This document shows, one piece after another, positions 1 to 11,965 of a stretch of 64,000 nt of DNA. Source of the DNA: Pachyseris speciosa (taxonomy: Eukaryota > Cnidaria > Anthozoa > Scleractinia > Pachyseridae); the NCBI GenBank assembly GCA_016490735.1, contig JAEMWC010000002.1, positions 2,016,001 through 2,080,000 on the forward strand, given 5' to 3'. How positions within the stretch are numbered: the stretch's first letter is position 1; every line of letters begins with the position of its first letter. A model generated the notes under the pieces. It searched no databases and had not been told where the DNA came from. It saw only the letters and a list, made by a program, of their open reading frames with translations. A program made the position numbers and the translations under genes.

Positions 1-442
1 CCATACAATGTTTTTGAAGTGAATTGCTTGCAAGTCACATACAAAAATTTGTTTCATTTTCGAGGAAAAACGACCAAAAATTACACATAAGCAGTTTATG
101 CTCTCAGCTTTTCAATTATCTGCTAGGCAGACAAGCCTGAATTTCTTTTGGGCTTTAGTAGTGTTTGTAACTGCGATGGTCATTCACATCTTCATTCTTT
201 AATCCGCAGTTCGGTCTGATTTTCATATATTTAGTATGTAGCATGCTTGCTACTATTGGTTGCTTGTTGTTTTTGTTAGATACATCCATTGTTGCATATA
301 TAAAAAACGTCCTAATAGATCTTATACACGTTTATCACTGTATAAGGAATGGTTCTCTCCATAGATCATGCTGTCTAAGTTCCGAATGTCTGTCAAGCAG
401 TAATTCATGTGATTGTGTTTTTTTGTTTTCATCTTCATGTAG

Positions 443-3400
443 AGTCAGGAAGATGTGGCTGCCATTTTGAGTAGATATAATGTAACATTAAATACTTTCT
501 TCGACAATGAGGAAGAGGCCAAAGAATTTGCTAAAGACAAGGTATGGTCTATGGGGTAAATTAATGGATTTTTGTCAAACACCCTGAAAGCTCAGGTTTT
601 CATACACCTGGTTTTACCAAATTTTTGTTTTTGCATTGGATGTCTTCAACAAGGTACATGTACCTTTGGCTCCTTTTTGTGAAGGTCTTTTTGTCTATTT
701 GATTGGGCTAAAGTACAGCATTCTACAGTATCTAATTTGGTGTAATTTTAATGGAATGCTATAGCACACGATTATTTTGTTAGTGTTAAAGGACCGCTAG
801 ATGTCATGTGGTCGTGTTTGTTTTGTGTTTGTGTGGGGATCCTGTGGTAGTCCACACTTATGTTCTCGGGTTGTAAGTCCATTAATGCTAACAAGTTGCA
901 AAGTGTGGACAGTGTATCCCACACATGTACCCTTTGGGTACCTATATGAGGTATTGTTTTTTGTTTTTTCTTTTAATTGTTGAGAAGAACTGTCTTGATT
1001 TTCATCATAAGCGTTTGACTGATTAATGACTTAATTAATGTGTCGGCAGAAATCTAGCAGAGGGGATTCCCCACTGCTAATAGGGGACACCTAACTATTC
1101 TAAAATTCAATCTAAAAATACACATTGAATCAACGTAGAATCCTAATCATTCCTTATCATAAATTGCGATCTTTTGTTGTAGTTACCAGCTATTATGCAA
1201 TGCTGTGTCAACATCTTCAACCAATAAAACATGTTTTGTACTTCTGTGGTAGTTGCAGGCAAATGCAGGCAATTACCGGTACATCTATTCATGATCAGCT
1301 GCTTTGTTAACATGTTCCCACTATCTATCCTATTCTGTTTCATTTGTCTTTTATTTTGTAGAATATTGAATTTGCTCTTGGACAACTTAATCCACCATCT
1401 GAAAAGATCACTGGTTCAACCAGTCAACATTCTGCTAGAATACAAGAAGAACTTAGGACTGTTATATTGAAGAGGAAAGCAAGGAACGAGGAAGCATTTG
1501 ACTGGATCGATGTTAGTGGACTTGTTCTTACTACTGTAAAATAATATTATTGCTTTCAAGACACAGCCACCCATTATGGTCCTTTAGCTTTGAGTATCAG
1601 GATGACAGGAATCCCTATTCACAGTTGTCCAGTCGCCTGAGACGGCTAAAAAGTCGTATGGACGAGTAAAATAACTCCAAAAGGACAAGTCCTACCAGAA
1701 CTTGTTTTCTCTAAGTTTTCTTACCATGTTATCATATACAATGTACCCATGATCTGATCGCTTCTCGTTCAGTTGAAACTTTCAGGAAACAGAGAATAAC
1801 TTACAACTTTTGCCTGTAACGAAATCATAATTTTGGATGCCATTTTTGATGATGCAGTATTTTCCATGAAATGTTTGCAGGCATAATTTTATTGTCGTTA
1901 ACTGCTGGTATTTCTTTAGAACTGTATTTGCGCAAAAACGTGACAGCTGATCGAAACAAGATGTTATGTTTTGCTGCCTCCAATGAGGAAAAAAGGGAAA
2001 GTCCACATTGCAAACAGTTGCAACTGGGGACATAACATTTTGCAAAATTTACAAGACAAGACAGCATCAAAATTAGACAGTAGTATTACCCAGAAAAATG
2101 CATTTTTACTTTGTTTGGAGTCTATAAAGACTTGCGAGATCTCTGCAAACCACGTGAAGGCACTGCAATTGAGGTACCCAAATCAGAACCAAAGACAAGG
2201 TCAAGCAAAATTTTGCCAGGGCAAGTTTATCATCTAGCATATTTACCCGGCTGATGACTTTGATAAAAAACGAATATTGATCCCTGGGACGACTTTCAAA
2301 TTTTAAACCAGCTGTCTCCCCGGAACCTTCATTCTTCGCTTTTGCTTGTCATTATATGAGGAGATAGTAGAAACAAGGTTGATGTGAAAATCTCAAGTTG
2401 CAGATTTAAAAGTCATTCTCGAACTCAGTCTCATAGTCGTTCTTAAATCTTAAGGTTGTAATTAAGTGATTTACGTGGTCACTTTGTATCTTTGACCAAA
2501 CCCTGCTGCCTCTTGTCTCATCCCTCCTTTGCCTGAAGTTGTAGCCTTGAGAAACGTTTCAGAAAGTTCGTGGAAAGCTGTGGAGTGTGAGGAAATGTTG
2601 TCTCTCCCTTAAATCTATCGTTTCTTTTTTTGTTCACTATTTGCTAGAAAAATGTCTCCCCTGCAGACACTAAGGAGTCTCCATTCATAAGAGCCCTGGT
2701 AACTGCTGTTTGTGAAGGGGCAATGGATAAAGGTACGTATTGTCCCAGCCATGGTTTCATTAACTTTTGTTTATTCATTTATCATTATTACATGTACAGG
2801 TCGGCAGCTAAGCAAACACTCAAATGTTAGAAAAGGTGGCCACTTGTTAGAGCTCTTAGGGTGCTCATCTGATGGGGATAGCGCTTAAAACATCCCCCCT
2901 CCAAAAAAAACAAACAAACAAACAAAACAAAAAGAAAAGAAAAAGAAGCTTCAATATCAATATGCATATTCTCCTCTCAGTTTTCCTCATATTTATGGTA
3001 TTAGTTGACAGAATCTGTTTAAGGTGATTCCCTAGTAAAAGAGCCCGTCATAGATTTCCAATGAAACTTCGTATGCTGTTGTTACAGCTCAAGGAGATAT
3101 TAAAAACGTAATAAAAAGAGGGGGTCACCATGCTTGTTTTCACGCCACAATGCTGACAAATACGGTTATTTAGGTGACTTTTGGTAATCACCGTGCGCAA
3201 CAAATAAGCTTGATTATTTTTCAATGCAGCGTGTTATATCACACAGAGTTTGACTTTCTTTGATTGTTTATTCACCTATGTCCCAGAAAAAATGCCTTCA
3301 AATACCCTGCATTTTTTGTCCTTTAAAGGAAACATAATTTGGACATGTGCTATTGGGCCCGTTATGTCTCCCTCTAGAATTTATTTCATTTGCCAAAAAA

Positions 3401-4824
3401 GTAGCCATAGATTTCTTCTAATTTTTTTCTCAGTCATTGAGGATACTGTTCTCATTGAAATTATGAAATAAAAAATGGGGGTCACCTTGCTCGTTTCCTT
3501 GCAACATGACTGCAAAGAGAAATTTCGGCTGGCAAACAGTCAATGTCAAATGACGCCATAAATTATGCGCAGTAAGGATGCGCCATGCAATTGTAGGGAA
3601 TCACCTTAAACATCAAGATGATCGTGTTCACCTCGCATTTGATGTTTGTCAGGCATTTCCCCTCGCCGACATTCCTGTTTTTTTTCTTTACAATAGAAGA
3701 GGGAGGTGATTGTAAATGCAATGTTGACAAACTCAAGGACAGAAAACATCTGCTACAAAGATATATTGACAGCAACACCACACTAGAAGTCCAAGCTGTT
3801 TATGCAGTGCAGGCTTTGTTTGTTCAGCTCGATTATCCCCCAGGTAAGGCTTTTCTGTGCATTTATTATCCTCTTTGCTTGTGAACAGTTGACTGTGTGT
3901 AGAGCTTGAAGGCCACATTTCTTGATGGGCATAACCCAGTGTTCAGCTTTTGGCAGACTTGCAGTGTGATGGGATTGTTGGTCTGTGATTCCCCGACTCT
4001 TTCATTATGTATTTACATGTTGCCCAAGCTAAACCGTTAGTAAATCGCCTGATCACTCTGTGAAGGTAAAATACCTTGATACAAACAAACAAACAAATAA
4101 ACAAACAATACTTTATTCTAGAGATAGAAAATTAAAGTTACAAAATATCTCTCGAAAGGGGATATCTAGAGGTGAACCCTCTAATTATAAAAGATTTCCC
4201 GAAAGAAAAGATGAAAAGGTAAAATCTAAAAACTGAGACATTGTATACAGATAATTAAAACTGTTTACCATTAATCAATCGATGCCGATAATTAGATCCT
4301 AACCTCCTTCACAGTTGCAATTTCCTTTGTTTGCTGTTGATGAATTATTAATCAGTTTGAGAATGAAGATTTTGTACCAAAAACAAACAACAACAAGAAA
4401 AAACATTTTGTCTTGTGCTGTCCACTTCTACAGCCTACCCGATGTTGTCCCTGAGTTATTTATATTAAACTTTTCTAATGGCCATTGAAGACCTGATGGC
4501 AGACGTTTTTTTAAAGGTATTCCTGCTCCGCTTTGGCATTCTTTAAATGATCCCACGTTTCTTATTTGAACCCAACTATATTTAAGTTTCATAGTTTGTC
4601 TTCCCATAAAAGGAGACTAACTCACTCTTATTTTTCTCTCAACCCAACCAGGTTTTATCAAGTCGTATTTCGATAGTCTGTATGACGAAGAAATCGTCAC
4701 AGAAGAATCATTTTTTGCCTGGCAAAGCGGAGATGAGGAGCCTGGCAAAGGAGTGACTGTTACAAACGCTGCCGAGTTCTTCCGCTGGCTCAAGAGCGCA
4801 GAGGAGGCTGGGGACGAGAGTTAA
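443..4824 (+). CDS. EIF4G: eIF4G C-terminal exons (W2/eIF5C domain)
   Basis: eIF4G is the scaffold of the cytoplasmic cap-binding complex and recruits eIF4A, eIF3 and MNK kinase. Five exons join in frame: 443-541, 1362-1511, 2648-2732, 3697-3843 and 4652-4824, each with GT donor and AG acceptor (phases 0,0,1,1), ending at TAA 4822-4824. The product carries the family marks FDWID, FIRALVTAVCEGAM, a YAVQALFVQLDYPP helix, SYFDSLYDEEIV and the terminal FFRWLKSAEEAGDES with its acidic/aromatic boxes. These match the end of vertebrate eIF4G1/3 in order and spacing, which is the W2 domain that binds MNK. The N-terminal, MIF4G and MA3 parts lie left of the window, and 1-442 is intron. The third visible intron contains a TTAA-flanked inverted-repeat element. 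Which eIF4G paralogue this is cannot be told; eIF4G2/DAP5 is less likely. Confidence 0.92.
3023..3605. mobile_element. TTAA-flanked inverted-repeat element in an eIF4G intron
   Basis: The ends are GGTGATTCCCTA and TAGGGAATCACC, each bordered by TTAA (3019-3022 and 3606-3609). The interior holds two diverged half-copies, around 3110-3170 and 3465-3530, that share GGGGGTCACC. There is no open frame. TTAA duplication fits piggyBac or Kolobok superfamilies, so this is probably a non-autonomous member. It lies wholly inside the intron between 2732 and 3697 and ends 91 bp before the next exon. Confidence 0.7.
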
Positions 4825-5430
4825 CAATTTTGCCTGGAGAGCTACTGATATTTAACGCTTTCAATGCCAGTGCATTGAAAGTGAATTAAGAAATGCTTTG
4901 GACTTTGCATAGCATTTGCAAAGAAATTTAGGATGATAACAAGGAATCGGGAATTTATTTTCTCTGGAGAAGCCAGGATGAACCAGGGAGAGACTGGGCT
5001 TCAGACGCCAGAGTGCTCCTCTGCGAGGAGATATTTATGAGGCTCCATGAGCTCATTCATGTTGGGCTCACAAACAGTCTCGTATGGTTGTTAGCGACTG
5101 TGTTGGATTGGTTTTCAGTCGGAATGTAATTCTTGCTGACCCAAGTCAGAAAATCGCTTCTGATTTGCATTTCAAGTCTGCTTTGCTGATACTTAAACTT
5201 GTAGTCAGCTTGGTGGATCAACCTTACGGTGTATCTGTCATAAGGCAGCAGCAGTTGAACAGAATAATTGAAGTGTTTTGCGGGGTAAAACCACACCAGC
5301 CTTAATGCACACTTGAACACTGTAAATACCCAAGAAAACTAGACTGTAATAATTATTATGGAAAGAAAAGAATCCATATTTTGTGCCTCCGAAGAGAAAA
5401 TTAATAAATTAATGTTTGAATTAATCAGTG
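4825..5430 (+). other. eIF4G 3' untranslated region
   Basis: This follows the eIF4G stop codon directly. It has no conserved open frame and contains AATAAA at 5403-5408, a canonical polyadenylation signal. Cleavage probably falls 10-30 bp beyond it. The small open frames on both strands at 5057-5320 are chance. Confidence 0.65.
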
Positions 5431-6463
5431 CTATATTGTAATTTTATGCTTTTTACTAGAATGTTTTAGCTTGTAATTAAGTTAATGGACCCCGTTGATA
5501 ACGGTACTGTACTGTACTGAAGGGCTATCCTGGTAAAATATTCGATTATTATTATTATTATTTATTATTATTATATGTGTTTGTGAAGCGTTCGAGTCCA
5601 GCGCTCAGTCGTTTTTGTGTTTCTTCTGCCATCAGAGTTTTATTAGAATTGGTGGAATGGGGATTTGTACAAGAAATAACATGATCTTGACTTCATTTCG
5701 TGATTAATAGGTATGAGTGATTTTGAAAGTTCGTGAGTACCTATTAATCATAAAATGTTTGATTCCTTTTGTTAGATTATATGGTACAGGTTTTAAGGAG
5801 GCTACAAATTAAACGTTTTTCTTGGTTAGTCGTGTAAGGGGAACTGAACAAGAACCAATGATCTGATTATTTGGACGTTAGCTCTATTCCATACGATTTT
5901 GGAGTTTTGCTATTTGAACCAAAAGTCTAGCTTACAAGCAAATGAAGTAAGATTTGTCTCACCAGATGGGTGGTCTCCAGTCAGATGAGACCTTGTAAGA
6001 GCTGCGAGGTGACCCTTGATAAGATGCGTTTACGAGTGTGGAGAGAGAAAGGATTGTGTAGCTGCATGATCATACGGTATTCCTCCATATTCAACAAGAC
6101 GCTCTATGCCCGTTTACTCGGAATACCTTGTGATGCAGACGTCGGACGCACGCTTTCTGATACTCGAAAACCATTCAGCTAACGGTTTCATTTTGGGTTC
6201 ACACAAGGCCTTTTTGTTTACGTACGAGGAAAGTGCGTAAAACTGTTATGAGAGTTTCCATCCGTATTCGTTGTTACCTCTTAAAAGCTCTAAATATAGA
6301 AAATGGCGGCCGGAAACCAGTGGAACTATCTGGAGTTTAAATTGACTCTCTCAAAACAATTTTTCTCTGTTAAACTTGAAAACATTCGCATAGACGCTTC
6401 TCTTAACATATTGGTTATTCAGAGATCAAAAACAAGGGGAATCGATATTTTCGTTTAGAAACC
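5431..6463. other. Intergenic, no gene seen
   Basis: AT-rich DNA with a (TTA)n microsatellite near 5548-5574 and a short inverted repeat at about 5700-5753 (TGATTAATAGGTA facing TACCTATTAATCA). No open frame here resembles a known protein. Confidence 0.5.
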
Positions 6464-6716
6464 TCGAACCCAGACTCTCTCTTTTCCTACCTTGTCGTCG
6501 AGAGAGGGACCCTGGATGGACCTCATCACGTGACCAGTAAAAACAACAATACCACATCGAGGGTGGGTCATTAAAGCCGTTTTGTCACAGCGAACTTTGC
6601 CACCGGTCTCTTCCATCAATTTTTTGTCACCCAGATTTTGGGTGGTCACGTGATCAGGTCCAACCAGGGTCGTTCTCTCCACGACATTGGAGGAAAAGAA
6701 ATAGAGCGTGGGTTCG
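6464..6716. mobile_element. MITE-like inverted repeat, 253 bp
   Basis: The two arms, CGAACCCAGACTCTC... and its imperfect inverse ending GGGTTCG, extend about 75 bp inwards. They include matching GACCCTGG and CACGTGA blocks. The core is short and non-coding. No clear target duplication can be assigned. Confidence 0.6.
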
Positions 6717-7444
6717 TTTATGTGACATGTTTTTCAGAAGCAATCCAGATGCCACACACGGTAAAAAAAGGCTCTATTTTCAAAACAAGGTAGTCTACTG
6801 AGCTGAAAACAGGCCAGCAAATAGATCTTTAAAAATGACTATTACCTGATGAAGGTAAAATCTCAAAATTTGTAATTTCAGTTTTTTCTGAAGTCATGTG
6901 AAAAACAGGAACCCATCACCAGGAGCGAACTACTGCCCTATATTACTGTCACGGCGTTTTCACAGACCAATTTATTTTTAGATTGAATTCCCCGCCAAAA
7001 AACACACTCCCGCAGGAGTACAATGACCAATCACAAGTCGCTGCACGTGCCACAAGTTTCTGCACGTACAGAGCCTTTTTTTCGCTCATTAAAACTATTT
7101 TGTGGCGCTCTCGCTGCCGTTGCCGTCCTTGTTGCCCTTTTTCACTTGAAAAGATAGTCTAAAAATAGATCGCTCTGTAAAAATGCTGTGCTCAGTATGG
7201 GAGTTGTATGCTCCTAGTAATGGGCTCCTGGTAAAAACCAAGAATAACCTTGAGCGCTCACTTGGGTCAGATAGTGAAGGTTTATGCAAATTTATGAGCT
7301 TTCCTCAAGGCCCGGGCAAACGGCCTCAACATTTGCTTCAACATCCGTTCGATTTTGTCGGACAGCAATGTCGAAATCGTTTACCACCCCCTTCCAACCG
7401 TGTTAAAACACGTTGAATGGAAGTCGAATCGATGTTGAATGAGT
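6717..7444. other. Intergenic, nothing recognised
   Basis: Unique-looking sequence without a supported gene. Short frames on either strand lack splice context and family motifs. Confidence 0.4.
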
Positions 7445-7448
7445 TTAA

Positions 7449-7879
7449 AGTGCACCTAACCCCCAAAATTTTTTTTCGCTAAAATAAATCTTTGCACCTG
7501 TTTGAAACGCATTGTGCCTTTTTAAGCAAATCTTGACTAGTTATTTTGACTTTTCTAGGGTGTTAAAGTTGCAAAATCTGGCCCCACGACCGAGTCAGAA
7601 GGGGCTTGGGTCTATTCTCGATTTGACGTCACAAACTGCTTTGCATGCATATTTACAAAGACTTAATGCGATGTAAATCAGTTTGTGACGTCAGATCGAG
7701 AATAGACCCAAGCCCCTTCTGACTCGGTCGTGGGGCAGACGATGGCCAGATTTTGCAACTTTAACACCCTAGAAAAGTCAAAATAACTAGTCAAGATTTG
7801 CTAAAAAAAGGCGCAATGCGTTTCAAACAGGTACAAAGATTTATTTTAGCGAAAAAAAATTTTGGGTGTTAGATGCACT
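7449..7879. mobile_element. TTAA-flanked foldback element, 431 bp
   Basis: Near-perfect inverted arms (7449-7638 and about 7679-7879) start AGTGCACCTAACCC and end GTTAGATGCACT, with a loop of about 40 bp. TTAA flanks both ends (7445-7448 and 7880-7883). The right arm has a small extra insertion (GACGAT-type) near 7739. The high arm identity suggests a fairly young insertion. It is non-coding and belongs to the piggyBac/Kolobok-type TTAA class by target site only. Confidence 0.75.
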
Positions 7880-7883
7880 TTAA

Positions 7884-8255
7884 AAGCGTTTAAACTTTGC
7901 TTAAACATTTGGTATAGGTAGGTATGCGCGTGCGCACTATTCGGTTTCTCACAGTAACAACCGGGAGATTGAATACCAGGCCTCTCGTGAAAAAATTGTT
8001 GAATAAAACAAATGTTCAAAAAGACCGGATTCTAACAGGAATGATAACTCGGTTTACCTATACGTATCACGATGACTAATTCGAAAAAAATATTTTTGCG
8101 AGAAGTGGTCGCTTACACGAGGTTAAAAACAATAGAAAATTGCAAAGCATCATTTGTTAAAGCGTCGCTGTCGCTTACGAAAGGTTCCAATCATGTTGAT
8201 TTGACGGGGAAAATTTTGGCGTTTAGGCGAAGTGGTCGCGGACCTGGATACGAAT
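7884..8255. other. Intergenic, nothing recognised
   Basis: No family motif, repeat or splice-supported frame could be identified. Confidence 0.4.
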
Positions 8256-8552
8256 AAGGATACTTCACAAATTAATGTGATCAAGTAAGCTAAAGCCACT
8301 CTAAGGGTACTAAGGCCACAAGGTAGCGGGCATTAGCCCTTAAATCTACCAAAGCAAAGATTGAGCCCAAGCATTAGCAGCCATGGACAGCTGTTTCGGC
8401 CTTGTTAGGCCTCATCAGCATGGCATAGCTAATGCTCAGGCTCAAGTAACCACATATCAATAAAACAAGCAATGAAAACCAGTGACAAGGATACTTCACA
8501 AATTAATGTGATCAAGTAAGCTGAAGCCACTCTAAGGGCACTAAGGCCACAA
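8256..8552 (-). repeat. Retrozyme-like tandem repeat (231-bp period)
   Basis: A 66-bp direct repeat (8256-8321 and 8487-8552, about three mismatches) brackets 165 bp carrying a complete hammerhead ribozyme on the minus strand. The 231-bp period with one type I hammerhead per unit matches the architecture described for metazoan retrozymes. These are non-coding circular-RNA retroelements thought to borrow PLE enzymes. There is no open frame. The partial second unit is what a tandem array cut after 1.3 units would leave. An alternative is a hammerhead-bearing PLE terminal repeat. Confidence 0.65.
8380..8424 (-). ncRNA. Hammerhead ribozyme, intact core
   Basis: Read on the minus strand: GCCATG (8424-8419), CTGATGA (8418-8412), stem II GGCC/loop TAACAA/GGCC (8411-8398), GAAAC (8397-8393), a short stem III closed by A8394-U8387, cleavage base C8386, then CATGGC (8385-8380). 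CATGGC pairs perfectly with GCCATG as stem I. All invariant core positions are present. The predicted cut is between 8386 and 8385. Confidence 0.88.
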
Positions 8553-8774
8553 ATGATATGTGGGTACTTGAGCAGTAACTCTTTTCAGGGAGATAGGCCT
8601 GTTTCCCTTTTGTTATACGTGAACACATTTCGTGGTCTTGTTTAAAATGCCCCTCCGTATCCCAATACAACTCGATTATTCCGTTTTTGCGCTTAGAAGG
8701 AAAAATTGCAAAACTCATGCTTAGAGAGCTTAACTCTTTTCCGCCGAGAGGAGTGGAATTCGACCCCACAAGAG

Positions 8775-9480
8775 TCCGATGCTTTGAAAATCTACAACTC
8801 TCTTAAATCCCGGACTATGGTTGAAATAACCATTTTTTTTGCCAAATGATCAGGGTTGAGTTGTTCGGAGCATGGTTAGTGCTAACCATTGGTTAAGATA
8901 TATTAAAACCTGTAGGTTGTCATGGTATTTAACCCTGGTTAGCGCTAACCATGCTTCGAGCAACTGGGCCCAGTTGTTTAGATTTTATCACCCCGTTAAC
9001 TGACCAAAACTCCAAATTTTCATCAAATATGAGCATTTATTGTTGCAAAACAGTAAAAAACGCCCTCGGACAGCACAAAAAATACGCTACTTTCTCTTGA
9101 AGTTTTTAATAAAAAAAATGCCTCTTAAAGCGAAAAGTCTACATTTGCAGCAAACTTCGACTCCACTTCTTGAAATTCGTTCCACTTTTTCCTGCTCACT
9201 TCTTTAGCGCGACGTGGTTAACGCTATCATCATTTCAGTTGCTCTCACTGTCTGTAATTTTCACACTTGTCACCCAAAGAAATTCTGAGATATTCTTGCC
9301 TAACAGCAGCATGGAAGTCTGCCAATTTCCATTTCACATATTTCTTAGAACCGTATCGAGCCACCCGGTCCTGCTGACAAATTATTGCACCGATCAATTG
9401 CCATGCCAGGTCTCGGAATCCACTCAAAAAACGGCTAAAGACACAACTTCACTTCATGAATTGACATCACTCGCTCGAAT
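8775..9480 (+). repeat. Dispersed repeat, copy 1 (second at 51.6 kb)
   Basis: Shares ordered blocks with 51590-52045, including GCAAACTTCGACTCCAC, CTCACTTCTTTRGCGCGAC and a CGAGCCAYCC segment, over several hundred bases. No conserved open frame spans both copies. Family unknown. This copy is interrupted by a small inverted-repeat element at 8859-8965. Confidence 0.6.
8859..8965. mobile_element. Short MITE, about 107 bp
   Basis: Terminal inverted arms AGTTGTTCGGAGCATGG and CCATGCTTCGAGCAACT each continue into a GTTAGYGCTAACCA palindrome. It has no coding capacity. It interrupts the dispersed repeat that the copy at 51.6 kb keeps uninterrupted at the matching position, which supports insertion. 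Confidence 0.6.
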
Positions 9481-9499
9481 ACGTGCGTGACAGGAAACA

Positions 9500-9686
9500 C
9501 AAGAGCCTTCGGTCTCTCGACCAGCAAAATCTCCGTGGTAACCCCGACCGACATGGATGCGTTACATTCAAGACATTGTATCGAGGTAACAGATGCTTTT
9601 TGTCTTAGTTGCGTTACTCTAGAGTTCTGGAGCACATATCTGTTTCTGTGGGGGCATGAACTCGCTAGCTCGTTTCGCCTGTTTAG
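9500..9686 (-). pseudogene. PLE 3' fragment, left half of a split copy
   Basis: Collinear with 14090-14215, including the peptide match to the RVTQLRQKASVT end of the PLE GIY-YIG frame. It continues after the 9687-11965 insertion at 11966. Encoded on the minus strand and broken. Confidence 0.65.
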
Positions 9687-10654
9687 TACGGAAGCCCAGG
9701 GGGGCCACTGACCTGTTTTGTTTTCCTTTTTGACTTTTTCATTTTGACTTTTACATTTTCCGTTTGGAGTTTAGTTTCTTATTATCTAATTTTTGTTTTT
9801 CTTTTGTTTTTCTTTTTAAGGTTTCAATTTTTTATTTTTCGTTTTGATTTTATTTTTTGATTATTTAAGTTGTGTTTTAGTTTTAATTTCTAAGTTTTTC
9901 AATTTGTTTTTAAGTTTTCGCTTTTTACTTTTCAGTTTTACTGTTTGTACATAAAAGACCAAAACCAAAACCAAAACCAAAACCAAAACTAAAACAAAAA
10001 CAAAAACAAAATCCAAAAAATCAAAAACAAAAACGAAAACGGGTAGATGGGATAGACCATCATGCTTTGCTGTTGTTGCACAACACACGGCGGCTTAGAT
10101 CACAAACAACTTGATCAAGTACTTGACTTCATCCTCTGTTGGTTTCATGTTTTGAAGTGTTGACAGGCCTAACACGACTCCTGCTGGTTTTGTCATGTTG
10201 TATACTTGACCTTTAGAGTTTGGCTCTTACAAGTATGTCATTTAAAATCTTCCTCTCTTGTGTCTTTCTTTTAGCAAAGGTTGGTTCTCAATTAAATACC
10301 ATTTGCTCATTACGATGCTCTTTAGGTTAGGCACGCGTGGTTGTATTGCGTGATAAAAGACAGTATCTTCTTGCGGATTTCTTGTTTCTGCCGAAGTGCC
10401 GACTTCCTGTCCGTAAATTTAACTTTATAATTGCGAGAACCTTGTTGACCAGAAAAAATGGGTAGCCTCCTGCAGGCAAACGTGATTTAAAATCTCTTAT
10501 ATTCTCCTCAAAACGTTTTTAAAGAATTGGTTCTCAATAAGTTTGAAATGCGTTTAAATGTCAAAGACAGAGGCTTCGTTGAATCTTTTCCACTCGAGTG
10601 GTTTCGTTCTGATTTTGTTGATAATTTCTATCTCTACTGTAGTCTGCAAGCAAG

Positions 10655-10742
10655 CCGTCTCCAGTTTTTTTGTTGCGGCGACAGTCATGCGAGCAGCTTC
10701 ACCGCTCGCATGACTCTTGCCGAAACAAAAAACTGGAGAGCC
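10655..10742. repeat. Stem-loop inside the long-TIR element
   Basis: GTCTCCAG...GTCATGCGAGC (left) faces GCTCGCATGAC...CTGGAGAG (right) across a 9-bp loop, giving roughly 38-bp arms. It looks like the core of a small MITE. Non-coding. Confidence 0.55.
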
Positions 10743-11105
10743 TGCTCACAGGCTATCTCTACCGCAGACATAATGTTTGCGAAGACAACTGCCATTTTAG
10801 CGCCCATCGCTATGGCGGTTCCATGAGTTTAGTAGTTCTCTAAGAGAGTGGGTTGGAATCGGAGTGTCTTTCTTAAACCGTGGAATGTTTCGTATGCCTT
10901 GCATACAGTGCCCTGAGTATTCCTTCTTCGAGGCCCTGCCAGGGGTTTCCCGTGTCGCTTGTCTGAAAGTCTTTCGTGTCGGTGTTTAAATCGCTAATTC
11001 CCGGCCTTGATTTCACTGTCGGAATTTTGCCGTTGATGATGTCTCTCGTCGGGATTTCATTTTATGTGCTGTCGTTACTTTTTGGGCCATGTCGCTTGTC
11101 GGAAT

Positions 11106-11321
11106 TTACCCTGGCAGGGCCTCTTCTTCCTGTGGGATATTAGTGTACAGGCTAGTAACATCCATTGGGACTAGATTGTATTCTCCTGTTAGTGTTTTTG
11201 CTATAGGCTGAAGGATGTTGTCTATGAATGACGATATTCGTTCTGTAGGGCTATCACAGCCCGAAATTAGAAATCGGGCGTCCGAAGGGGTTTTTCTTGT
11301 GAATCTTTGTGTGTCAAACAC
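11106..11321 (-). pseudogene. PLE reverse-transcriptase fragment
   Basis: The 71-residue frame contains ISGCDSPTERISSFIDNILQPIA followed by LVPMDVTSLYTNIPQEE. This is the fingers/palm segment of Penelope-type reverse transcriptase, with DVTSLYTNI carrying the first catalytic aspartate. Nothing upstream or downstream continues the domain. It lies inside the long-TIR element, so it was captured or was an earlier insertion. Confidence 0.75.
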
Positions 11322-11965
11322 TGATATGCGAATATTTTACATCCCTTGAGAGAAGTTAAACTTTATTTACGGACGGGAAGTCAGCACAAATGGCAATTAA
11401 TCGAAAATCAACCTTTGCTATCAAGATCCACCAAATATGTAAGAGGAGGGGGGACCATGCGCACAAGGGCCAAACTCTAAAGGTCAAGTATACAACATGA
11501 CAAAACCAGCAGGAGTCGTGTTAGGCCTGTCAACACTTCAAAACATGAAACCAACAGAGGATGAAGTAAAGTACTTGATCAAGTTGTTTCAACAACAGCA
11601 AAGCATGATGGTCTATCCCGTCTACCCGTTTTCGTTTTTGTTTTTGATGTTTTGGATTTTGTTTTTGTTTTTGTTTTGGTTTTGGTTTTGGTTTTTGTCT
11701 TTTTTGTACAAACAGTAAAACTGAAAAGTAAAAAGCGGAAACTCAAAACAAATTGACAAACTTGGAAATTAAAACTAAAACACAAATTAAATAATCAAAA
11801 AATAAAATCAAAACGAACAATAAAAAACTGAAACCTTAAAAAGGAAAACTAAAACAAAAATTAAATAATAAGAAACTAAACTCAAAACGGAAAATGTAAA
11901 AGTAAAAATGAAAAAGTCAAAAAGGAAAACAAAACAGATCAGTGGCCCCCTTGGGCTTCCGTAGG

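Larger units (their letters stand above)
9687..11965. mobile_element. Long-TIR element (2.28 kb) inserted in a PLE
   Basis: Inverted arms of about 520 bp (about 9687-10215 and 11440-11965) begin TACGGAAGCCC and end GGGCTTCCGTA plus GG. The arms carry CAAAA/GTTTT-rich tracts and a block around CTTGATCAAGTACTTGA. GTTTAG flanks both sides (9681-9686 and 11966-11971) and occurs once in the uninterrupted PLE at 14210-14215, so it is a 6-bp target duplication. The interior contains a PLE reverse-transcriptase scrap and a stem-loop, but no transposase. Long arms plus 6-bp duplication recall Polinton-derived non-autonomous elements; that link is inference. Confidence 0.75.

Noticed and set aside
6847..6875. 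CTGATGA motif as a hammerhead
   Set aside because: No stem II or GAAAC follows.
9861..10088. Frames with Val-Leu or Lys-Thr repeats (also 11497-11785)
   Set aside because: Produced by CAAAA/GTTTT low-complexity tracts in the arms of the long-TIR element.
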